Assembly (NCBI GenBank): GCA_036936605.1
Contig: JAUPFV010000005.1
Span: 57,122,742 to 57,186,741, forward strand
Reading direction: 5' to 3'
Source of the DNA: Limnanthes douglasii subsp. nivea
Lineage: Eukaryota; Streptophyta; Magnoliopsida; Brassicales; Limnanthaceae
Length of the DNA: 64,000 nucleotides
The notes under the pieces were generated by a model, which worked only from the letters and a program-made list of their open reading frames with translations, did no database searches and had not been told where the DNA came from. Every line of letters begins with the position of its first letter. The stretch's first letter is position 1. A program made the translations under genes and the position numbers. Positions 23,101-34,989 of the stretch are shown in pieces.

Positions 23101-26100
23101 ACGATCCAACTTCCACCTCCTTTCCAAAAGAATCTGAAATCATAGAATCTTTACAAACCATTGAAAGATTATCTTTATACACAGATCAAATTCCTCCTGA
23201 TGATCATTCTTCCTCAACTAGAGAGAATGTGGGCAGTCTCTCAAGTTCTTTTGTAAATGATCATAAAGAAACTGAGTACAAGAAGATTGAGACAAGGAAG
23301 AACAAGAAGAACAGATTCTGGAACACTAATGGGCCTACCTCTTCCAAACTTATCAAGCTCAAAAGAGCCACTAAACCTCCATCAGCTAATCAATGAAACC
23401 GGCTATCTTGAGCTGAAAATGCAAGAGGTTTAGGTAACAGAAATAATATCAAAAGACTTAAATATCTAATCAAGTCTACTAAACCATGCTTTGCAGCTAA
23501 TCAATGAAACTGGCCATCTTGAGCTGAAAATGCAAGAGGTTTAGGTAACAGAAATAATATCAAAAGACTTAAATATCTAATCAAGTCTACTAAACCATGC
23601 TTTGCAGCCATTCAAGAACCCTTAATTCAATCTGATAAGCTTCAAATGGTTGCTAAGAAACTAAATTTTAATGGCTTTATGAGCAATATCAGCAACAAAA
23701 TTTGGATTTTATGGCGCCGGGATTATAAAGTGGAGGATCTTCTAAATGAGGAACAAATTCTGCATCTTAATGTTCTCCATCCTACTCTTGACAAGGAATT
23801 TAGAGTTTCTATTGTTTATGCCAAGTGCAGAAGAGTGCTCAGAATGTCTCTTTATGATACTCTAAGGTCAATTGATGATCCTTCTAAAGAGTGATCATCT
23901 TTGGTGACTTTAACACTATCATTAATCTTCAAGAGCAACTCTCTTGCACTACAACTAACATGAGAAGCATGGAATACTTCAACAACATGATCATGGACTG
24001 TAACCTTCAAGATGCTGGCTTTACTGGTTTTAGATTCACCTGGTCAAATAGCAGAAAATGGAAACAATTAGACAGAATTATGTTAAACACTTCATGGATG
24101 AATTACTTTGACTCCACTGTTGCCAATTATCTTTCTAGAAACTGTTCTGATCACTCCTCTATTTCTATCACCATATCTTCCAATCTTAAGAAAATCAGAC
24201 CTTCTTTTAAATTTTTAAACATGTGGGTGCTACACCCTGGGTTTATGGAGAATGTGGAGAAACGTTGGGCTGAGGAAACTAAGGGTAATCCTTTGAAGAG
24301 GTTCTGGTTTAAGCAAAAAAGATTAAAGGTTGACTTAAGAGACTGGAACAATAAAGTTTTCGGAGATGTTTTTTATGCAATAAAAAACTCTATAGATAGA
24401 TCAATTATCAAGCTTTCCTCTCTATTGATGATAAATCCTTGCTTGATGAGGCTAAGAAAAATCACCTTTTGTTACTTGACAGAGAAGAGTCGTATTTGAG
24501 ACAAAAATCTCACTATTCCTGGCTTAAGGACAGTGATAGGAACACGTCTGCATATCATAATTTCGTAAAGAAATAGGCATAGAAGAATAAGATAAGAAGA
24601 ATCGAAGATGGTGATTGTTGACTAACCTCTCAGGCTGTCATCAGTAACTATGCCATTAACTACTTTAATTCTCTTTTGTCTTCTAACTTGTCTTATGACA
24701 ATACAATTGACTTAATGGATCTGATTCCAAAGCTAGTCAATGATGAAGATAACTCCAGCCTTCTGGCCATTCCTGAAAAGAATGAAATACATAGTACTAT
24801 TAACTCCCGTGACTATGTTTGGACGTGATGGTTTTAATGATGAATTCTAGAAGAAATGCTGGCAAATTATCAACACTGGTCTTTGTGAAGCTATCCAGGG
24901 GTTCTTCAAAGGTTATCAGCTACCAACTAGCATTCATGCCACTGAAATTTGCCTAATTCATAAGGTCACTCATCCTAATACCTATCAAGAGTTCAGGCAG
25001 ATTAGTTTAACTACTATGCTAAGCAAAATAATAGGCAAAATCATCAACAACAGGCTTGCAGCTATTTTGCCTCACCTTATTTATGAAGAGCAAGATGCTT
25101 TTGTCAGAGGAAGAATCATTCACGAAACTATTCTAATGGCCCAGGAACTCTGTTGTGATCTAAACTCTAAAATTAGATGAGGCAATGTTATCCTTAAGAC
25201 AGATATGGCTAAAGCTTTTGACAAGCTCAACAACAGGTTTCTTTTTAAAATTCTTGATTCGTTTGGTTTCAATATTAATGTTGTCTCTTTGCTCAGCAAA
25301 TGTATAAGCAACATCCACTCATTTATCATAATCAATTGTGAAATGAATGGTTTCTTCAGCAACACTCAATGGTTGAGACAAGGATACCCGCTGTCTCATA
25401 ATCTCTTTATTTTGCTGAGGAATATCTAATCAGATGGATTAAGAAGATCTGTAACGAGATCCTAGATCAAGGTTCAAGGTTCAAGAGTAGAGGTAATATT
25501 AGCATTACCTGCATGGCCTTTACTGATGATTTCATGATTTTCAGCAATGGTGCGACCTCAAATATTCAGGAAATTCAAAAATTTCTAAGTCATTATGAGG
25601 GAGTTTCTGGTGAGTTGATAAACACCACCAAATGCATGAATAATTGTCCCTCACAACATAACGACTCAGACAATAAACACTGTGGAAAATATTTTGAACT
25701 TCAAGTATATTAACTTACCTTTGAAGTATCTTGGCTCCACAATGGGTGCCTCGATCAGAATTTCTAATTATGAAAACATGATTTACAAGATAAGAAGCAA
25801 AAAAATTTAATGGGACAAATCTGCTCTCTCTTTTGCTGGTAGACTCACGTTGATCCAATTTGTCATATCTGCTTATCCCAATTTCCTTCTTCAGCATACC
25901 ATTATTCCCAATTCTGTAATAATCAAGATTTAAAGGCTTTACAACAAATTCTTATGGGGGATAAAGAAAACAAGAATACTAATACCTGGTCTAAATGGGA
26001 AAGGCTTTGTAGGAGTCATGAGGAGAGAGGTCTCAACTTGAAGAAGTTGGATGATGTGCAACTAATATATTCTTTGAAGCTCTTGTTTTGCATTCAGAGC

Positions 26101-29100
26101 CTAAAAAACCTTATGGGCAAAACTTACTGCCTCCATATACTGCAACAAAATTCACCCAATTCTAGCTTCTTTCCCTCTAAAGAAATAAAAATATGGGCCA
26201 GAATTATAAAAATCAGGGACATTGCTGAGAATCACATCTTTTATAATCCTGGATGTGGAAACATAGACTTCTTTCTTGATCGATGGTGCTCAGACAAACC
26301 ATTCATCCAATTCGGGGATATTGATGATAGAAGTTGGCTTTAGAATGCAAATAGGGACAAAGTCATCAGTTTTTGGGTGAATGGAGCCTAGGATTTGGAC
26401 ATACTAAAATACTCAGTTACTGATACTGAAATTAACAAAATCAGAGTCATCTCTCTGAGCAACGCTCCTGATATGATTCTCTAGTCTCTCTCCTCCGATG
26501 GCTCCTTTACTTGTAAAGAAACTTGGAATGTCATTAAGTATAAGTGCAATAAATCCAAATTGTATGCCAAAACTTGGAGTGCTGTTACACCCAGGAAATG
26601 TTCTTTTCTTCTTTGGAGGGCTCTTCTAAACTGGATCCCAACAGATTCTGCCCTGCAAAGGAAGCATTTTCAACTAGCTTCTAAGTGTCGATTGTGTAGC
26701 AATGAGGAAACAACTCATCATACGCTAGTCCAGTGCCATCAATTTTGGTCTGTTTCGGTCTTCTTCACCTCTTTATTCAAGATTCATATCTTTTCCAACA
26801 TGAATCTCCCCCACCTCATAAGAATGTGGTACTGGTCCACTCCTAAATGTTGTGACATTCGTACGGTTCTTCCTTCTATGATTACTTCGGCAATCTGGGC
26901 TGCTCACAACAAAAAGAAGCATCATAATCAAAATGTTCGTTCTTCCACCATTATTAACCTTGTAATGTGCATTCTTTCTAGTCTTGACTCTGCTAAGCTG
27001 CTAAAAACGCTCACTGAGGGAGGATTTCAAAGCCTCTCTGATCTTGAGATGCGTAAACCACATTAGAAACTTCATAATGTTATTATTCCTCAAGTGGAAG
27101 AATCTAAAAGGGAACAAATTCAAGTTAAACACTGATGGTGCTTGTGACATTTCTGGAGAAACCAACGGTGGTGGTCTTGTTCGGAATCGTGAAGGGCCAA
27201 TCATCCTAGGCTTTGGTAGGCTTTACGGGAAGAACCTCCCCTTGATTGCTGAATGTAAATCCTTTTTTACGGTCTTCGAATCTGTCAAATGTTGAATATT
27301 GTAAACTTGGACATTGAAGTCGAATCTAAAATCCTGGTGAATCTTCTGCTCTATGGGAAATCAACGTGGTACTTGGAACCAATTATAACTTGCTGTAGGA
27401 AACTCATCCATCCAGCCATGAACATCAATCATATATATCGCAAGAAGAATTACGCAACCGACTCGATTTCCAATCAAATTTTAAAGAATGGTATGGAGAT
27501 GAACTTTAATTAAAATGAGCGCATAATCTTTTGCGAATGATTACTCTGCTCAAAAGCATGGAGATCGGATACTTAAGGATTAGCGTTGATTAATGATGCC
27601 CAGTGTTCTGATTGATTCTTCCCAAGATTCTTGTCTCTCTGTAGCTGCTTCAATTTGATCTAATCGGTTCCTCTTTTTTTTCTCCAAAGTTAACATATCT
27701 CCTCTCCATCAAGAAGCTCAATAACCTTCCTTCTATTTCAAAATTTGAATTTCTTGTTTTATGTCTTTGAATTTTTCGTAACTTTGCAATGTAGTCCTTG
27801 TAATTCCAAATTTATCAATAAATGCAATCTAATTTTAATGAAAAAAATATTAAATCAAAAGTATTATTTATAATGTTTATATTTAGTTCTCTATCTATTT
27901 TTAATTATATTTTAGATTTTTTTTATTATTATTTTGTGAACTTTGGATATTTTTTTAGTTTTTTATATTTTTTTAGTTTTTAAATATTTTTTTAGTTTTT
28001 AAATAATTTTTGTTATAGCATTTATAAAATAATTTTATATTAACTTGAATCAAATTGAAATTGTGCAGGGTTGTTATACACATACTCAACAGGGTCACAA
28101 CAGCATTTGTTTGTGAATGAGCCAGAGCTAGTGAAGGCACTCAACTTATCAAACACTTTGGATTTAGGGAAAGTTCCTTATATTACTAAAAGTTTAGGCC
28201 CTATGCTTGGTACCGGCATCATCAGGTCCAACGGCCACCACTGGGAGCATCAGAGAAAGATCGTCGCACCCGAGTTCTTCATGGACAAAGTCAAGGTGAC
28301 TATAGCCCATATATATAAATACATTATTTAAAAAGGATTGACAAAGTTTATATCGAAACGGTTTTTCGATTTTTTATATATAGGGTATGGTTGGGATAAT
28401 AGTGGAATCAGTGGAGCCAATGATAAGAGAATGGGAGGAAAGAGTTGAGGGGAACAATGGGAAGGCAACAGACATCAGAGTAGATGTGGACCTAAGAAAT
28501 GCATCAGCAAATGTGATAGCAAGGGGTTGTTTTGGTAGCTCTTATTCAAAAGGCAAACACATTTTCGAAAAGCTTAGGACCATCCAACTTGCTATCACCA
28601 AACACAGCTACCTCTTTGGTATCACTTCCTTCAGGTACAACAATAATGACACCATCCATTGTATAAATGTATGACAAACCCTCCTAAGATAGATTCTCAA
28701 TCGGTTTCAAACTGCAGGGACTTGGTATTCGGCAGAATGAGGAAGATGGAGATAAGCAAACTAGAGAAAGAAATCGATACACTGATTTGGGAGACGGTGA
28801 AAGAAAGACAACAAGAGTTCTTAAACAAACCTTCACAGCAGAAAAAAGACTTGATGCAGCTTATACTCGAGGCAGCAGCTGCTGCAACTGACGACGAGCT
28901 GGGGAATATTGATAATATTCAAGTGTCCAATAGGAAGTTCGTAGTTGACAACTGCAAAAACATTTACTTTGCTGGTCACGAAACAACTGCAATAGCTGCT
29001 TCATGGTGCCTCATGCTTCTCGCTTTACACCCAGAGTGGCAGTCTCGTGCACGCGAAGAGGTCGCTAAGTTTTGCAAGAATGGCATCCCCGACGCTGAAT

Positions 29101-29645
29101 CCATATACCATCTGAAAACGGTAATACTTAAATGCATACGTAGATATAGTGTATACGACCCGAATCCATATTCGCTTTTTTCTAATAAATACATTGTACT
29201 ATTTTATTTGGGCTTCCAGGTGACAATGGTGATCCAAGAAACCCTAAGGCTATACCCACCAGCTGCTTTTGTATCAAGAGCAGCATTAGCTGATACTCGA
29301 ATTGGAAACCTAGTGATCCCAAAAGATACATGTATATGGACACTGGTTCCATCTCTTCATAGAGATATCGACATTTGGGGAGAAGATGCGAATGAGTTCA
29401 AGCCGCAAAGATTTGCTAATGGTGTGTTTAAAGCTTGTAAGCATCCACAAACTTTCGTACCATTTGGCTTCGGATCTCGACTGTGTTTGGGCAAAAACTT
29501 TGCTATGGTGGAGTTGAAGATTATTCTCTCTATGATCATTTCCAAGTTTGATTTCTGTTTGTCGGATAAGTATCAGCATTCTCCTACTTTTAGGATGCTT
29601 GTGGAACCTGAACATGGTGTCCTTATTTCGATCAAGAAGGTTTGA
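19860..29645 (+). CDS. CYP714: CYP714-type cytochrome P450, five exons, intact
   Basis: A membrane-anchored monooxygenase of the plant CYP72 clan. Exons: 19860-20157, 28069-28295, 28384-28634, 28718-29120 and 29220-29645; every intron is GT-AG and the joined frame is open for 534 residues, the usual P450 length. The N-terminal ~25 residues form the ER anchor. The I-helix AGHETTA, K-helix ETLR, F-x-P-x-R-F and heme-binding [10 protein letters not shown] motifs are all complete. [17 protein letters not shown] and [12 protein letters not shown] place it with CYP714. Family members oxidise gibberellins or related ent-kaurenoids and often lower active gibberellin, so a role in hormone inactivation is plausible but inferred. 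Intron 1 is 7.9 kb because a whole LINE inserted into it; the other introns are 83-99 bp. Confidence 0.93.
20158..21733 (+). other. P450 intron 1, part before the LINE
   Basis: AT-rich intron sequence, no gene or domain seen. Several homopolymer runs. The last 17 bases before the LINE (21734-21750) are the left target-site copy. Confidence 0.8.
21839..22883 (+). pseudogene. LINE-1 ORF1 (RNA-binding protein), broken
   Basis: Starts [14 protein letters not shown] at 21839, with an early TAG near 21991. A frameshift near 22360-22390 separates the first half from the DUF4283-like block ([20 protein letters not shown], 22389 onward). After a stop near 22626 the frame continues WVEIDISKP and ends in a zinc knuckle [15 protein letters not shown] with exact C-x2-C-x4-H-x4-C spacing (about 22816-22860), then a stop at 22883. 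Plant LINE ORF1 proteins of this layout bind the element's RNA. A low-complexity Ser/Thr-rich tail (22890-23390) follows before ORF2. Confidence 0.82.
23385..23606 (+). repeat. 111-bp tandem duplication at the start of LINE-1 ORF2
   Basis: The block starting GCTAATCAATGAAAC occurs at 23385 and 23496 and the two 111-bp units differ at only about two positions. Both units carry the same damage in the first endonuclease motif (AGCTGAAAATGCAAG, where a working ORF needs Ser-Trp-Asn-Ala-Arg), so the duplication happened after ORF2 was already dead. It is unlikely to be part of a functional design. Confidence 0.92.
23510..24499 (+). pseudogene. LINE-1 ORF2 endonuclease domain, broken
   Basis: Apurinic-type endonuclease that nicks the target. 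The first motif is ruined near 23520; AIQEP (catalytic Glu) follows at about 23608. The frame from 23646 stops at 23894, and the overlapping frame from 23891 continues with FGDFNT (GDFN motif), QLDRIMLN and SDHSSI, the catalytic Asp-His pair. After 24499 the frame is lost again. Confidence 0.85.
24560..25960 (+). pseudogene. LINE-1 reverse transcriptase domain, broken
   Basis: Pieces of a non-LTR RT in several frames: [19 protein letters not shown] (near 25000), [14 protein letters not shown] (near 25200, the first catalytic Asp block), QGYPLS (near 25385) and [12 protein letters not shown] (near 25516), which stands for the YADD box with Tyr-Ala replaced by Phe-Thr. Stops and shifts between the pieces rule out activity. 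Confidence 0.85.
26400..27513 (+). pseudogene. LINE-1 zf-RVT and RNase H domains, broken
   Basis: The zinc-binding region typical of plant LINE RTs reads [18 protein letters not shown] ... [17 protein letters not shown] at 26570-26740. The RNase H domain follows in another frame from 27100: [20 protein letters not shown], then AECKSF and, after a stop at 27293, [12 protein letters not shown] (counterparts of the D-E-D residues). The last stop is at 27513. About 330 bp of 3' untranslated sequence and a short A run complete the element. Confidence 0.85.
27864..28068 (+). other. P450 intron 1, part after the LINE
   Basis: T-rich 3' end of intron 1, with three copies of TTTTTTAGTTTT about 20 bp apart near 27950-28000 and the acceptor TTGTGCAG at 28061-28068. 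T-rich sequence of this kind is usual before plant acceptors. Confidence 0.75.
28069..29645 (+). CDS. CYP714: P450 exons 2-5: catalytic domain
   Basis: Exon 2 (28069-28295) follows GTGCAG and reads [20 protein letters not shown] to [10 protein letters not shown]. Exon 3 (28384-28634) covers ACFGSS-equivalent [18 protein letters not shown]. Exon 4 (28718-29120) carries the I-helix oxygen-binding motif AGHETTA (near 28973) and the J helix. Exon 5 (29220-29645) has [14 protein letters not shown], the PERF-like FKPQRF and the Cys-ligand loop [10 protein letters not shown] (near 29465), then the TGA stop at 29643-29645. Phases of neighbouring exons agree at every junction. Exons 3, 4 and 5 each read open for a few codons past or before their splice sites; those extensions are not supported by homology. 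Confidence 0.92.
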
Positions 29646-31457
29646 TACACATTTTAAGTAAGGGATAGATATAGTAGATAAAAAGAGAGGTTTGGTATGT
29701 TTTGACAAAGATCACAGTCATGTTAAACTTATGAAAGAGATGTTACTAGCGACATATCTGGTTTTTTTATTATTGTTGTTTCTAGTTTATTTTTATTCGG
29801 TGTTATATATATATATATATATATCAGCTGATGCTTGGTCGCAATTTATATTGTTGGTGTCAGCTAAAGTTTCAGAAGTGTCATGCCTGTTGTTTTTTTC
29901 GAATTAACAAACATCAACTTGAAGCGTGGACAACATCGACAATCGACAATCGTTCTATCAAACGTTACACTACACCATATGATCTTCGGCAAGGTAAATG
30001 GCCAAAACATCATTTTGTGCCATGTAGCCGGACTTTTAAGCTAACTAGCAAGGGTGGATAACCGACAATGTAACAGTGTCGAATTCGGGTAGGATCGGAG
30101 CGAATCAAAACCAAACCGAAAATTTAATGGTTCGTTCGGGTTCTGAAAACTAAAACAAAAAAATTAGCGATACCATCAGGTCGGACCAATAAATTTAACA
30201 ATTCGAGCTGCTTATGTCAAAACCAAACGACCCGATAAATTTAATGAGTCCAGTTATGGTTTTGACCTGAACCAAATCGAACCAATAAAAGCCACGATTT
30301 AATCATCTGTGAAGGGTTGTGTTTCACCCCGAATAGTATCTTATTCGTTGAAACGTAACATAACATAATGAGATGGGGCCATAAATTATTATTTCCTGAT
30401 CTCAATTAGATCATTCCTCTAGTAAAATTGCTCTAGTAAAGCCCAATAAGATCAAATTATTAATTTCCATCCATGTCACACTGAATTAAAATCATTGTAA
30501 AGATGCATTATTGGATTTACAAATAAATATAAGTACCTGATTAGTTATTAAATTCCGTAAATATTATTATGTATATAAAATTTACCGTTAATATTTAAAT
30601 ATATTATTAATTGCAGTTCAGCGTATATAATTGTGTCAGCTTCCATATAAGTTATTACATCCAATTTTCTTTTCTTACAATTTGAGAAGAGCTCTTTTTA
30701 CTCTGGATTTCTTTTTACTAATTCCCCTACATATTCTTTCATTCATGATATTGTATTTTATTTTATCTTAACTTAACTTAACTTAACTTAACGAAGCTCG
30801 AGTTAAAAAAAGTATGATATTTTTTTATCCATAATAAAAATTTTATTGCAGTTAAAAGGTTGTTATAAACCGGTCTAAAACTATGGATTTAAGGAGCCTA
30901 TCAAATATTTTGATAAAATTATGAAAATAAATTTTGGCTGTCAAAATTCTGCTAAACCAGATTGAAACTCAACGAGCGAATTCAGTCTAGAGAAAAAGTC
31001 GACATTTTGAAAAGAGAGATGAGGAAAGCTCCCAAGATTGAAGAGTCAATCTAGGGAAAAAACGATTTCACAAATATTTCTTGAATATAAGGAGGCAGTA
31101 GAGCTCGGGCAAAGGAGAATAAAAAATCTTGATTAGTATGAACGAGATATAATCGATGTTTGAAGATTGTTTGAGAGGCTTCTATGAGAATCCTTTGGAA
31201 GAGGATTGTGAATAACTTTGAATAGAGGAAGCTGATAATTGGCGAGAGGAGATGGTATGAGGACAAGAGCCTGATTGATCAACAAGAAGGAAGCATGATG
31301 CAGAGAAAGATTGAAAAGCTGATGCTGATGAAGGTTAATCCAGAAATTCCAAGAATAAATTTTAAGTCAAAAGTTGAATTTAGCTTGCTAAGATATAAGT
31401 TAATAGAAGTAGTGTTAAATAAAGCAGCGATGAAATTGGGATATAGATCTGTGTCTT
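29646..31457. other. spacer after the P450 gene
   Basis: P450 3' UTR and intergenic DNA; no clear poly(A) signal found. It holds a (TA)n run at 29813-29824, an (AACTT)n run at about 30767-30793, and a patch rich in CCRAAYCGAACC-like words (30080-30290) that looks like a decayed non-autonomous transposon, although no terminal inverted repeats could be paired. The right end (from about 31100) is probably 3' UTR of LINE-2 on the minus strand. Confidence 0.5.
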
Positions 31458-32702
31458 TTAATTCTTAAAGAATTCTCTCATTGTTCCCAATTCCTGGCTG
31501 TCTAGCATGGCAATAACTTTGAGATGATTTGATAGATCGATGATGTTCATATCTTGCTTTTGTTTGTATTTCAAAGTCTTTTTTTCTATCCAGTCAGCAG
31601 TCATGTTCTGCTCTCTGTAAATATTGGTGATAGTTGAGGTTGGGGATATAAGTATCCTGCAACAATCTAGAAGTTCTCTAAGGAACCATTGAAATATATG
31701 ACTTAGTAAATAACATAAAATATTTTCGAATCAATTTCAATGTCGATATTATTGATATGCATTTTGTAGCAGAGAATAAGACCATTCATAAGGGTTCTGC
31801 ACTCAGCATATATGAGAGTCTGCTTGCCATAGATTATGCATATAACAATAATACTTTCACATTTATAATTTATAATTATGGCACCACCAGATAATTTACC
31901 ATTAGTTGGAAAACTGGCATCAATATTTAGTATGAATCGGGCTTCTAAAGGAGGAGTCTAGCTAGTAACAATTAGTTTTCTAGGATAGTTTAGATGGTGC
32001 AGTTTATATCGAGATAAATATTATTGCTTGTAGTCTAGTGTTTGCTTTTTAGTAGACCAGATTGGTCTAAGCTTATACGGATTCTCTTAACATAAAAAAT
32101 AATTTTATTGGAAGTAGCTTTTCCTTCATAAAATTTAGCACGGTTACCTGAATGCCAGATAGACCAAGTAATTATAGGAGAAATAAATGTACATAAATGA
32201 ATATCATTATAAGAGGATTCAAAACAGAAATTAATCATGTGATGTATATTCATATGCTGACCAATTCTTATATTGAAAAAGTAGCCAAAGTGACTCAAAA
32301 CCTGCCATGCAATTTGATAATTAACAAAGATCTGGTTAAGAGTTTATTAGCTCTTAAAATATTGACATTTAGATGTTAAGGTGATATTTCTATGCTGCAT
32401 AATATTATATGTAGGAATCCAATTGTGTAGAAGTCTCTAAAGAAGGCAAGAACAATTCTTATGAGTGATGTTGTTCCGGAGTCAGTTATAAGTCTTGGAT
32501 TTATCACCTTTAGTTATATTCTGGGCCCAGGTTTCACTAGTGTAGAAATAATCATATTTTGATAGAGTCTAGTGTAGGTTATCATATGAATGATCTTTTA
32601 TTAGGATCCTTTGGAATATGATGATATCAGAAGGGAGGACTAATTCATAAAATTACCATTAATGATACAATTCTTAACCTAATCTCGATAATACCATGAG
32701 TT
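31458..32702 (-). pseudogene. LINE-2 piece: zf-RVT and RNase H
   Basis: Minus-strand frames give WSIWHSGNRAKFYEGKA (about 32160, end of the zf-RVT region) and an RNase H with LNIDASFPTNGKLSGGAII (31860-31910), YAECRTLMNGLI and NNIDIEIDSKI, the D-E-D set. The end IYREQNMTADWIEKKT to the TAA at 31460-31458 corresponds to the last part of LINE-1 ORF2. Several stops. The right end (32702) is the insertion site of gypsy element 2. Confidence 0.82.
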
Positions 32703-32707
32703 ATTTT

Positions 32708-32990
32708 TTATAAGGAAATATATTCCTCAGGGACGTAAGTGCAATTGATAGGGATTAAAGTGATAAGTTCTGTAAATATAGGGTTAAATTAGGCTTTAGG
32801 ATAAATGTAAGGGTCGAATTGTAAATATACCATTATGTAACCATTTTTCTAACTAACTCACCCAGTCTATTTAAAGAGGCTGAAGAAGTTAGTTTGACCT
32901 ATGAAATAATCAGAAGCACTTTTCACTCCCTAAAATTCTCTAAGTAGATTTGTGTTCTTGACTTGATCATTTCAGCTTTAATTCTTACCA
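32708..32990 (+). repeat. 5' LTR of gypsy element 2 (283 bp)
   Basis: Starts TTATAAGG (the 3' LTR has TGATAAGG, so the second base has mutated) and ends TTCTTACCA. About three differences from the 3' LTR in 283 bp. Short LTRs of this size are unusual next to the 0.8-kb LTRs of element 1. Confidence 0.95.
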
Positions 32991-32992
32991 AA

Positions 32993-33010
32993 TTGGCGCT
33001 AGAAAGAGGG
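32993..33010 (+). promoter_or_regulatory. primer-binding site of gypsy element 2
   Basis: TTGGCGCTAGAAAGAGGG begins two bases after the LTR end. Only TTGGCGC is shared with element 1; the primer tRNA cannot be named from the sequence alone. Confidence 0.65.
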
Positions 33011-33117
33011 GGAGAGGATACCTTGATCAATAGATCAGAAATCGACGTTCGAGTTTTCGTTTTGCAAAGTTTTTAGTTCGAATTTTCATATTTTGTTTGA
33101 TTTTTTGCTGATTGAAG

Positions 33118-34730
33118 ATGAATCCAGAGGAAGGAGACAATCCATCTGTTCGCAAGGCTATGGAAACATTGAAATCCGATCTGCAAGAGGCAGGTAAATC
33201 GATTCCAACTCAATCAATGCAATTTGATTTTGAAGGAAAAATGAATGAGATGATAAGAAAGGTGGCAGAGCTTGACGAATTGATGAAAAAGAAGGGAAAT
33301 AATGATGGCGCTAGGCTTAGGTCTAAAATAGCCAGGGGCGATCAGAATGATCAGTCGGATCAATCGATGGACGATGGCGACGGTCGATATGAACAGCGTA
33401 AAACACGTTTTGAGCAAAAGAAAGAGTATAGTGGGATAAAGAGGAAAGAAAAATTACAAAAGCGACTGTTTGTGAATTCTAGTGATGAAGAGGATTTCGA
33501 AGATTCTGAGTCTGATGAAACACCGAAGTACGAACGTTCTCGAGGCCATTCAAGAGGAGTAGAGCGTGAGCTCCGGCCAGCTAGGGTGTATAAGGAAGGA
33601 AGGAAAAAGAAAGAGAGGCGAGTATATTCGTCTCGGAGATATTCGCCTCGAAAATATGAAGGTGAGTCTAGCTTATATGCTACTGTGGGGATGAGAAATG
33701 AGGACCAGTATGTTCAGGGAGTTGACTGGAGGGACTCACCATTGATCAGGGAGATCAGATCTGTGCCGCTTCCGAGGCGGTTTGATATTTCTAAAGTTGA
33801 TAAGTTTGATGGGACTTAAGATCCTGATGACCACATAGAACAATTTAAAAACTACATGACTAATTTCGAAGATGACGATAAATTGGTATGTCGAGCATTC
33901 TCTCAAACGTTTAAAGGAACTGCGCTGAAATGGTTCAACAAGATTCCTAAGGAGTCAATTGCAAATTTTAGAGGCTTCTATACCGCTTTCCGAAGACAGT
34001 TTGTGGGAAGCAAGGAAATGAGAGCCAATGGAGACACAATAATACAATGCAAGCAGGCTGTGGGAGAGAAGTTAAAGGATTACACCAAGAGGTTTGTGTC
34101 AACAAAGGCTGAATTGGATGATTGTGAAGAAAGTGTGGCTATGGCGGCGTTTAGGCAAGGGCTGTTGCCTGGGGATTTAGCCGATGAGACTACGAGGCGC
34201 AGGGCGTTAACATTTGGAGCTCTTATGGCTCAGGTTGAGGATCAGATTAAGGTCGAAGAATCGACGCGGGTTTGAGGAGGAGCTAGTACTATTCAGAAGG
34301 GGAGTGGACAATCTAACACATCGAACAGCAATTCCTCGCGTCCGAAGAACAATCAAAATGTCTCTAATCGAGGAGCTTCGAATTCGTATCAAGGGGGATA
34401 CAATCAACACAACTCTAATAATCAGCAACAGTTTAGATCCAGATCGAATGTGTGGGTGAGGCCAGATTATTATGCAGATCTAACTGAAAGCGTGGCTTCG
34501 ATATATGAAAAAACAAGGGGAACAATAAATTTTAGAAAGCCGCCAGCGATTAACAAGCCAAGAGAGGAGCGTAATAATAAGTTCTGCAGGTATCATGACG
34601 ATGTCGGCCATGATACAAATGATTGCATTGCTCTAAAGAAGGAAATGCAAATTTTGATCGAAAATGGAAAGTTGCTGGAATATGTCAGGAAGAATGCCAA
34701 GGCTGTAGCTCCGAAAGTTGGTAATCCTAG
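33118..34730 (+). pseudogene. gag: gag of gypsy element 2, in frame with two stops
   Basis: Starts MNPEEGDNPSVRKAMETL at 33118; a TTG two codons upstream is not needed. A charged, Ser- and Arg-rich N-terminal part is followed by the gag core (FKGTALKWFNKIPKES, QFVGSKEMR, VEDQIKVEE). Stops at 33817-33819 (TAA) and 34273-34275 (TGA) interrupt it without shifting the frame. The zinc knuckle at 34585-34626 reads CRYHDDVGHDTNDC, spacing C-x2-H-x4-H-x4-C, a His in place of the second Cys. Would form the particle and bind the RNA. Confidence 0.9.
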
Positions 34731-34989
34731 TTCTAAGCAGGAAACTGCACTAATGATTTTAGATGTTGCAGGTGAAGGCAATGGTTTCGATGTGGCATCG
34801 GAATATGTCGAACCAGACCCCATTCGACTTTTGTTAATGTCAATAGATGAGCCGATGCGTCAGGGACGTGTTCGAGATTTGTGTGCTTTCTTCGAATCAC
34901 TTACAATATTTGGGGGAGATTCGATGACTAACAACACTAATAATTCGAGGAAGAGGCAGATAGTGAACTTAACACGACAGATTGAGGGA

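Larger units (their letters stand above)
21751..27846 (+). mobile_element. LINE-1: full-length L1-type LINE in P450 intron 1
   Basis: A 6.1-kb non-LTR retrotransposon in the same orientation as the host gene. It is bounded by a 17-bp target duplication, ATATTAAATC(G/A)AAAGTA, at 21734-21750 and 27847-27863 with one mismatch, and it ends in a short A run. ORF1 (DUF4283-like domain plus zinc knuckle) and ORF2 (endonuclease, RT, zf-RVT, RNase H) are both recognisable but broken by stops and shifts. Because both target copies are nearly identical and the 5' end is complete, the insertion is full length. It adds 6.1 kb to the intron but leaves both splice sites of the host gene untouched. Confidence 0.92.

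Noticed and set aside
30070..30300. Possible second hAT-type MITE (GGTTCGG/CCGAACC words)
   Set aside because: No paired inverted ends and no target duplication could be found.
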